A stretch of DNA of 64,000 nt, from NCBI GenBank assembly GCA_933207985.1, contig OW240913.1:96048992-96112991 (forward strand), written 5' to 3'. This DNA comes from Pelobates cultripes (lineage: Eukaryota > Chordata > Amphibia > Anura > Pelobatidae). Position numbers and translations under genes: made by a program. Every line of letters begins with the position of its first letter. The stretch's first letter is position 1. Shown here piece after piece: positions 59,514 through 64,000 of this stretch. The notes under the pieces were generated by a model. It was not told the origin of the DNA. It did no database searches and was given only the letters and a program-made list of their open reading frames with translations.

Positions 59514-59759
59514 CTAAGCCAGGAGGTAGTTCTGTACCTCTGAGATGGTTCTTGCTAGGAACTCCTGGGATGGGCTTTCTCCATAGTAAGCCAGGCGGTG
59601 GACCATCTCCTTGTAAAAGGCATCCTTCTCAGCCACCGGTTGTGTTGCCATGGCCCTGCCGCTCCGTAGATCATCCTCCATGAGGGTGGTACTGGCTCGT
59701 AGGCCTCTGGCCATCAATATCTCCTGTAGCGTTTGCCTCTTTAATTTAGTGTAGTCCAA
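59514..59759 (-). pseudogene. Gypsy gag N-terminus
   Basis: Starts MDYTKLKRQTLQEILMARGL, a SAP-like opening seen in this gag family, and ends at ISEVQNYLLA. It sits about 50 bp from the 5' LTR edge, the expected position of gag. Confidence 0.8.
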
Positions 59760-59810
59760 AGCTATGGATTGGTTCGGCCAGGAAGTACGATCCCACCCCT
59801 TGTCACCAGT

Positions 59811-60455
59811 TGTAGAGGACCACGGGTTACCCGACTCGTTACCTCCACTTCATTCAGCTGGTCAAGGACCATGTAAAGTACAAAGAGACCTATTTCCTCT
59901 CAGTAAGTGGACGACACACAGTCCTGGAGGTACAACACAATTTTATTGGCCACACACGGCTTTTGTGCATAACCCTGTGCAAGGGTTTTTCCACGCAAAC
60001 ATACACGGACACATCCCAAAATCCTCCCCCTTCCTGGGACCCTAGAGCAGGAAGAGACTTTGTTCCCTTTGTCCCCAAAGCCCGCCACTGTGAACACAGG
60101 GTTTCCCAACCTAGCCGCCAAGGGGTCCTCTTCCCAGGGAGGACGAATGAGTCAGGAAACAATCCAGGAATGCTCCCCCTGGTGGTGTTCATCTGTACAA
60201 ATTGCAGCCACCCAGGGAAGCACTCATTAACTGTTTTCCTTTGCAGTTTGCGGTTTGACACCTATATAGGGTGGTGTGAACGTTCTAACCTAACATTCTA
60301 AACGAGGTATCAGGGTAGTCCCCATTCAGGAGGTGAATGGATTCCCTTCATGGAAGACCTTCCGAACGTGGAGCAGGCACAATAAACAAAAGAATGGGGA
60401 AAACACACTTAATGTAAAGACAGGCAATTCACAGACAGACAGTGGTCCCGCCACA
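59811..60455 (-). repeat. 5' LTR of the gypsy element
   Basis: 645 bp, starts TGTAGAGGACCACGGGTTAC and ends GTCCCGCCACA. Confidence 0.88.
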
Positions 60456-61248
60456 GATATCAACACAAATCAGCATGGTTGTATGAAGCACAGGTCATGT
60501 CAAACTAACTTGATTGCATTCTACAAGGAAGTTAAAAAGTAAGTAGAAGTATAGATCAGGGTGTTGCAGTGGATGTGATCTATTTGGATTTTGCCAAGGC
60601 GTTTGATACAGTTCCCCACAATAGATTAGTGTTCAAACTGAAAAAGAAATAGGTCTAGTTTTAAATTCTTGTTCTTGGGTAGAATGTTGGCTTAAAAATA
60701 GAGTACAGAGAGCTGTTATTAATGGCACATTTTCAAGCTGGACAGAGGTGGCAAGTGATGTTCCTCAGGGTTCTTTTCTGGGACCCCTTCTATTTAACAT
60801 GGTTATAAATGATCTTGAAAAAGACATTGAAAGATATGTTTCAGAGTTTGCAGATGACATAAACTCTGTAAAGTAATACAATGTGAGCAAGATATTACTT
60901 TGCTGCAGAAGGATTTCGATAGACTGGGAGACTGGGCACTCAAATGGCAAATAACATTTAATGTAGAAAAATTTAGTTATACACTTCGGCGTAAAGAATG
61001 CACAAGCAACTTATACCCTGAATGAAAGCGAATTAGGGATAACAACACACAAGAAGGATTTAGTAATTGTTATAGACAACAAACTATGCAATGTCAATCA
61101 CTAGTGGCTAAGGCCAGTAAGGTATTGTCATGCATGAAAAAGGGCATTAATTCTCGGGATGAGCATATCATTTTGATTCTTTATAAACCACTGGGAAGAC
61201 TATATCTTGAATATGCTGTGCAATTTTGGGCACCTGCTCTAAAGATGG
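60456..61248 (+). pseudogene. CR1-like LINE reverse transcriptase, second segment
   Basis: Continues the interrupted RT: INTNQHGCMKHRSCQTNLIA, then DFAKAFDTVP (first catalytic Asp), VPQGSFLGPLLFN-type block, FADDI box at about 60853, and KWQITFNVEKFS. Several frameshifts. Cut at 61248 by a solo LTR. Confidence 0.88.
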
Positions 61249-62248
61249 TGTAACGGATCACCTGGCACCCTGACTGGGTACCTCCGTTGAAAGATGCTCC
61301 TAGTGATTCCTGAGGACTGCAAGCACTGCAGCAGACACCACAACCACCAAACTGGAGAAGCATATGAATGCTGTAAGCAGCTGAACAGGAAAAGCATACA
61401 ATCAGCTTACACTCCTGGCAATCAGCATACAATCCAATTCCCCCAATAACGAGACGACACTTCGTTTTGAGGTCAAGCAGAACTGACTGTACTGGCACAT
61501 ACAGCCTCTTTTATTCCCAATCCACAAACTTAGTACTGCCCACAGGGTTTTACAGAACAACCAATAACACACGTACATTACAGAAAACACTCCCAGCAAT
61601 TATACACAAAATCCTCCCCTCTGCTTGTGATCTAATTATGGCACACAATGGGTTAACATAATTATCACTAGCAGGAAAAATACAGTATCATAAAACACAT
61701 CACAGGGACCCCAAAACATGCAATAACCCCATAAAAACCCTATATATCCTTGGAACCGGGGGATCTGCGTGAACCACATATCCAAAATTCACCCAGATCC
61801 GTTCAGTACTTTGGAAGATACAGTTTAATGCAGATTCCACAGAACATATGCAGGCTAAATGAAAAACAATTACTGTATAATGTGTCCCCTGTTGTATAGT
61901 CCAAAACCACTGCACGATGTCTCTGTGCACCAAATACCGGCGAGATGGCATCGTGCTGAAAAGTCCAAACAGTGTCTGGGAGTTAAAATGGCCGCCATCC
62001 ATTGTTCTCACCATGTGCTTCATCCATTGTTCTCACCATGTGCCTCTGATACATGAAATGGTGGCCACCCAGTAACTCCACAGTATGTCCCCAGATGGTT
62101 CTTTAAGGGCCAGCAGCAGCACAGCACAAATCCATTATGCCCAAATCATGTCTTTAAAGGGCAATACATCCCAGGGGCCATAGTCACATGGCAGGAGGCT
62201 GGCAATCAGTCTTCTCCAATGCCCAGTGGCGAGGTCGGTTTCGCCACA
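61249..62248 (-). mobile_element. Solo LTR inserted in the LINE
   Basis: 1000 bp, TGTAACGGATC...TTTCGCCACA, flanked by the perfect 5-bp duplication GATGG (61244-61248 and 62249-62253). Related to the LTRs at 15003 and 114 by the 'gtcgtctcgttattggggga'-type block (minus strand). Confidence 0.92.
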
Positions 62249-62253
62249 GATGG

Positions 62254-62872
62254 ATATGTCACTAGAAAAGTGCAGAGGCAGGCTACAAAATTAATAAAAA
62301 GAATGGAACATTTTAGCTATGAAGAAAGATTAACAAATGTAAAGCTCTTTAGTTTAGAAAAACATTGCCTCAAAGGGGATATGATAACATTATACAAATA
62401 TATCTGGGGCCAATACAAAACATTGTGTGGAAATGTATTCACAAACAGGACTTTACATAGGACACAATGTCATGCATTAAGACTGGAAGAAAGAAGATTT
62501 AGTCTAAGGCAAAGGTTAGTTTTTTTTTTTTTTATCGTAAGAACAATAAGGATATGGAATTCTCTGCCTGAAGAAGTGGTTTTATAAGAGTCCGTACAGA
62601 TGTTCAAACAGCAACTAGATGCATACTTGCAAAAACAGAATATTCAATGATCCAATTTTTTATCTATAGGGTAAAAGCTTCTTGATCCAAGGATACATCT
62701 GACTGCCATTCTGGGATCAAGAATGAATTTTTTTTACTAGCTTGTTGCAAAATTGGAAGTGCTACAAATTGTTGGGGTTTTTTTTTTGGCTTCTTTTGGA
62801 TCAACAGGAAAAAAGAGGAAGGCTGAACTTGATGGACATATATCTCTTTTCAGCCTATGTAACTATGTAACC
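62254..62872 (+). pseudogene. CR1-like LINE C-terminus and 3' tail
   Basis: VQRQATKLIKRMEHFSYEER, LFSLEKHCLKGDMITLYKY and RIWNSLPEEVV, followed by SVQMFKQQLDAYL in another frame. The tail then reads 'gaggaaggctgaacttgatg...ctatgtaactatgtaac'. This proves the tail at 6931-6988 belongs to the same family. Confidence 0.9.
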
Positions 62873-63639
62873 CATTTCAAGCAAGGAAGAGCAGAAACCT
62901 CCAGGTTCCATTGATGTAGAATTATTAAAATCTTTATTAGAACCTGTATTGAATTATTGTACTAACTCCATTTTAATATCACACTATGACAGAATTCTCC
63001 ATTTTGTTCACCTTACATGACAGAATTTCCTGACAGTATTCAATATAATGAATAAGAGATTGTATTTTCTCTCTCTAAGGACATAACTAGCCCCGGAGTT
63101 AGCGGATCTCCGTTGACTTGCAACATAGTATAATCCAAGGCCAGGAGAACAGCGACAAAATGAAATGTTCTATTCATAAAAGAACCTTGGAACAGACCAC
63201 GAGACTGACATCACTAACTACGTAAAATGACGCCCAAGCCCCCCTTTCCACCGAGTAAGCCTCGTGCTAAAGAGCAATGGCGACGACATCCCATGATGGG
63301 AGGGTGCCTCACTAGTCACTCAAATCTCTGAGCCAATTAATAATATTAATGGGTGGACACTGACATAGCCACTTAACATTTAACCCAATTAATGATGTTT
63401 ATTTGTTATTATCTGATATTCAATGATGATGTCATTTTGCATATAAAAAGGCCTGCGTGCCCGCTTTTTAACTAGATGCTAATAAATTTCCTGAAGTGTT
63501 TTTAACCTGAACTGCATGTGTCAGTGTGAACTTACTTCTGCGTATACGCAATTTATTCATCTCAGATTTGGACAGGAACAGATAGACTTTTAAACATTTT
63601 TGTTTATTTCTAAATTAATCTACATCACCATAACAACTC
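62873..63639. other. Unassigned, possible LTR
   Basis: A TATA box (ATATAAAAAGG near 63440) followed about 40 bp later by AATAAA and a TG-rich stretch resembles an LTR U3-R-U5 layout, but no edges or duplications could be fixed. No gene. Confidence 0.35.
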
Positions 63640-63745
63640 CATTTCTGATGAAAATCTTTTATAGACTGAAACGTTGATGTAATGTGACTGTATTCACAAT
63701 AAATATTTGAATTTAGTTGAAAATTCAAGTGAGAGCTCTCCTTCA
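63640..63745 (+). repeat. Penelope-type terminal motif, direct copy
   Basis: 'agactgaaacgttgatgtaatgtgactg' region followed by AATAAATATTTGAATTTAG. Inverted relative of 53600-53690; the pair brackets the whole LINE/gypsy block. Confidence 0.6.
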
Positions 63746-64000
63746 TGACCATTGTTTACCCTAGGCTGAACATTGCTGTTGGTAAGTACTTGTGACAGGC
63801 GTGTGCAGAATATATACATGTCATGCCAAAAGCATGAGTTGGTGTTTGATGTATTGATATATGTTAAGAATTGTTTTTTTGTAAACCTTGGGATGACGTT
63901 TATTGTGGTCTTTGATCTGGCACCAGGCCTAGACCATAAAACATCTAGATAGCCATCACCAGAGCTGGACACAAGGAATTGCATAGAGTGGGCAATAAAC

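Larger units (their letters stand above)
54567..60455 (-). mobile_element. Ty3/gypsy element with integrase upstream of reverse transcriptase (Gmr1-like)
   Basis: LTRs at 54567-55994 (3') and 59811-60455 (5'), both TG...CA. The primer-binding region TGGTGACAAGGGGTGGGAT lies inside the 5' LTR edge and the polypurine tract AAGGGGGAGT inside the 3' LTR edge. On the minus strand the domains run gag, integrase, RT, RNase H. Canonical gypsy elements have integrase last. Flanks GTTAT and GATAT may be a mutated 5-bp duplication. All frames are broken. Confidence 0.88.

Overview
The window looks like vertebrate, most likely anuran amphibian, nuclear DNA made almost entirely of transposable elements and simple repeats. 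The grounds are: many intronless retroelement ORFs; DIRS-type and Penelope-like elements together with Ty3/gypsy, CR1-like LINE, Tc1 and hAT elements; the TTAACCCCTTAAGG-ended DNA repeats and the LINE tail ending in 'ctgaacttgatgga...tatgtaactatgtaac' that I associate with frog genomes; and long CA/TA microsatellites. I found no host gene with exons, no rRNA or tRNA gene and no bacterial feature. There is one assembly gap of exactly 100 N (33637-33736). Layout, 1-28.8 kb: a 26-bp minisatellite split by a solo LTR (114-1280) and a Tc1-like element (1334-5170) that itself holds a 2.8-kb insertion; gene-free AT-rich DNA with a LINE tail; a TTAA-ended DNA element (10097-14708) containing a Penelope-like ORF with a GIY-YIG domain; a second TTAA-type element split by a complete non-autonomous LTR retrotransposon (15003-18971, target duplication AGGGG) and by a large DIRS-like element (19691-28433). 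The DIRS element keeps its inverted termini and internal complementary region, and its gag is interrupted by a hAT-type element full of CA minisatellite (21740-24485, duplication GTGGAGCG). Layout, 28.8-48.8 kb: three minus-strand copies (A, B, C) of one LTR retrotransposon. B and C share a central LTR, giving LTR-internal-LTR-internal-LTR. A second, rearranged DIRS copy with a fourfold 281-bp tandem duplication lies between A and B. Layout, 48.8-64 kb: AT-rich repeats, CR1-like LINE fragments, and one LINE interrupted by a Ty3/gypsy element (54567-60455) and by a solo LTR (61249-62248). Main discovery: the long gag-type ORF of the A/B/C element contains, in frame, about 150 residues that I recognise as part of the host chromatin gene MIER1 (acidic region plus most of the ELM2 domain). 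The same ORF has a zinc knuckle, a protease motif with Asn in place of the catalytic Asp, and a reverse-transcriptase fragment with YLGD where YLDD is expected. This is the architecture of a defective, trans-mobilised retrotransposon carrying a captured host gene, formally like a transducing retrovirus. Second discovery: the gypsy element at 54.6-60.5 kb encodes integrase before reverse transcriptase, the gene order of Gmr1-like elements, whose gag is the reported source of the vertebrate SCAN domain.
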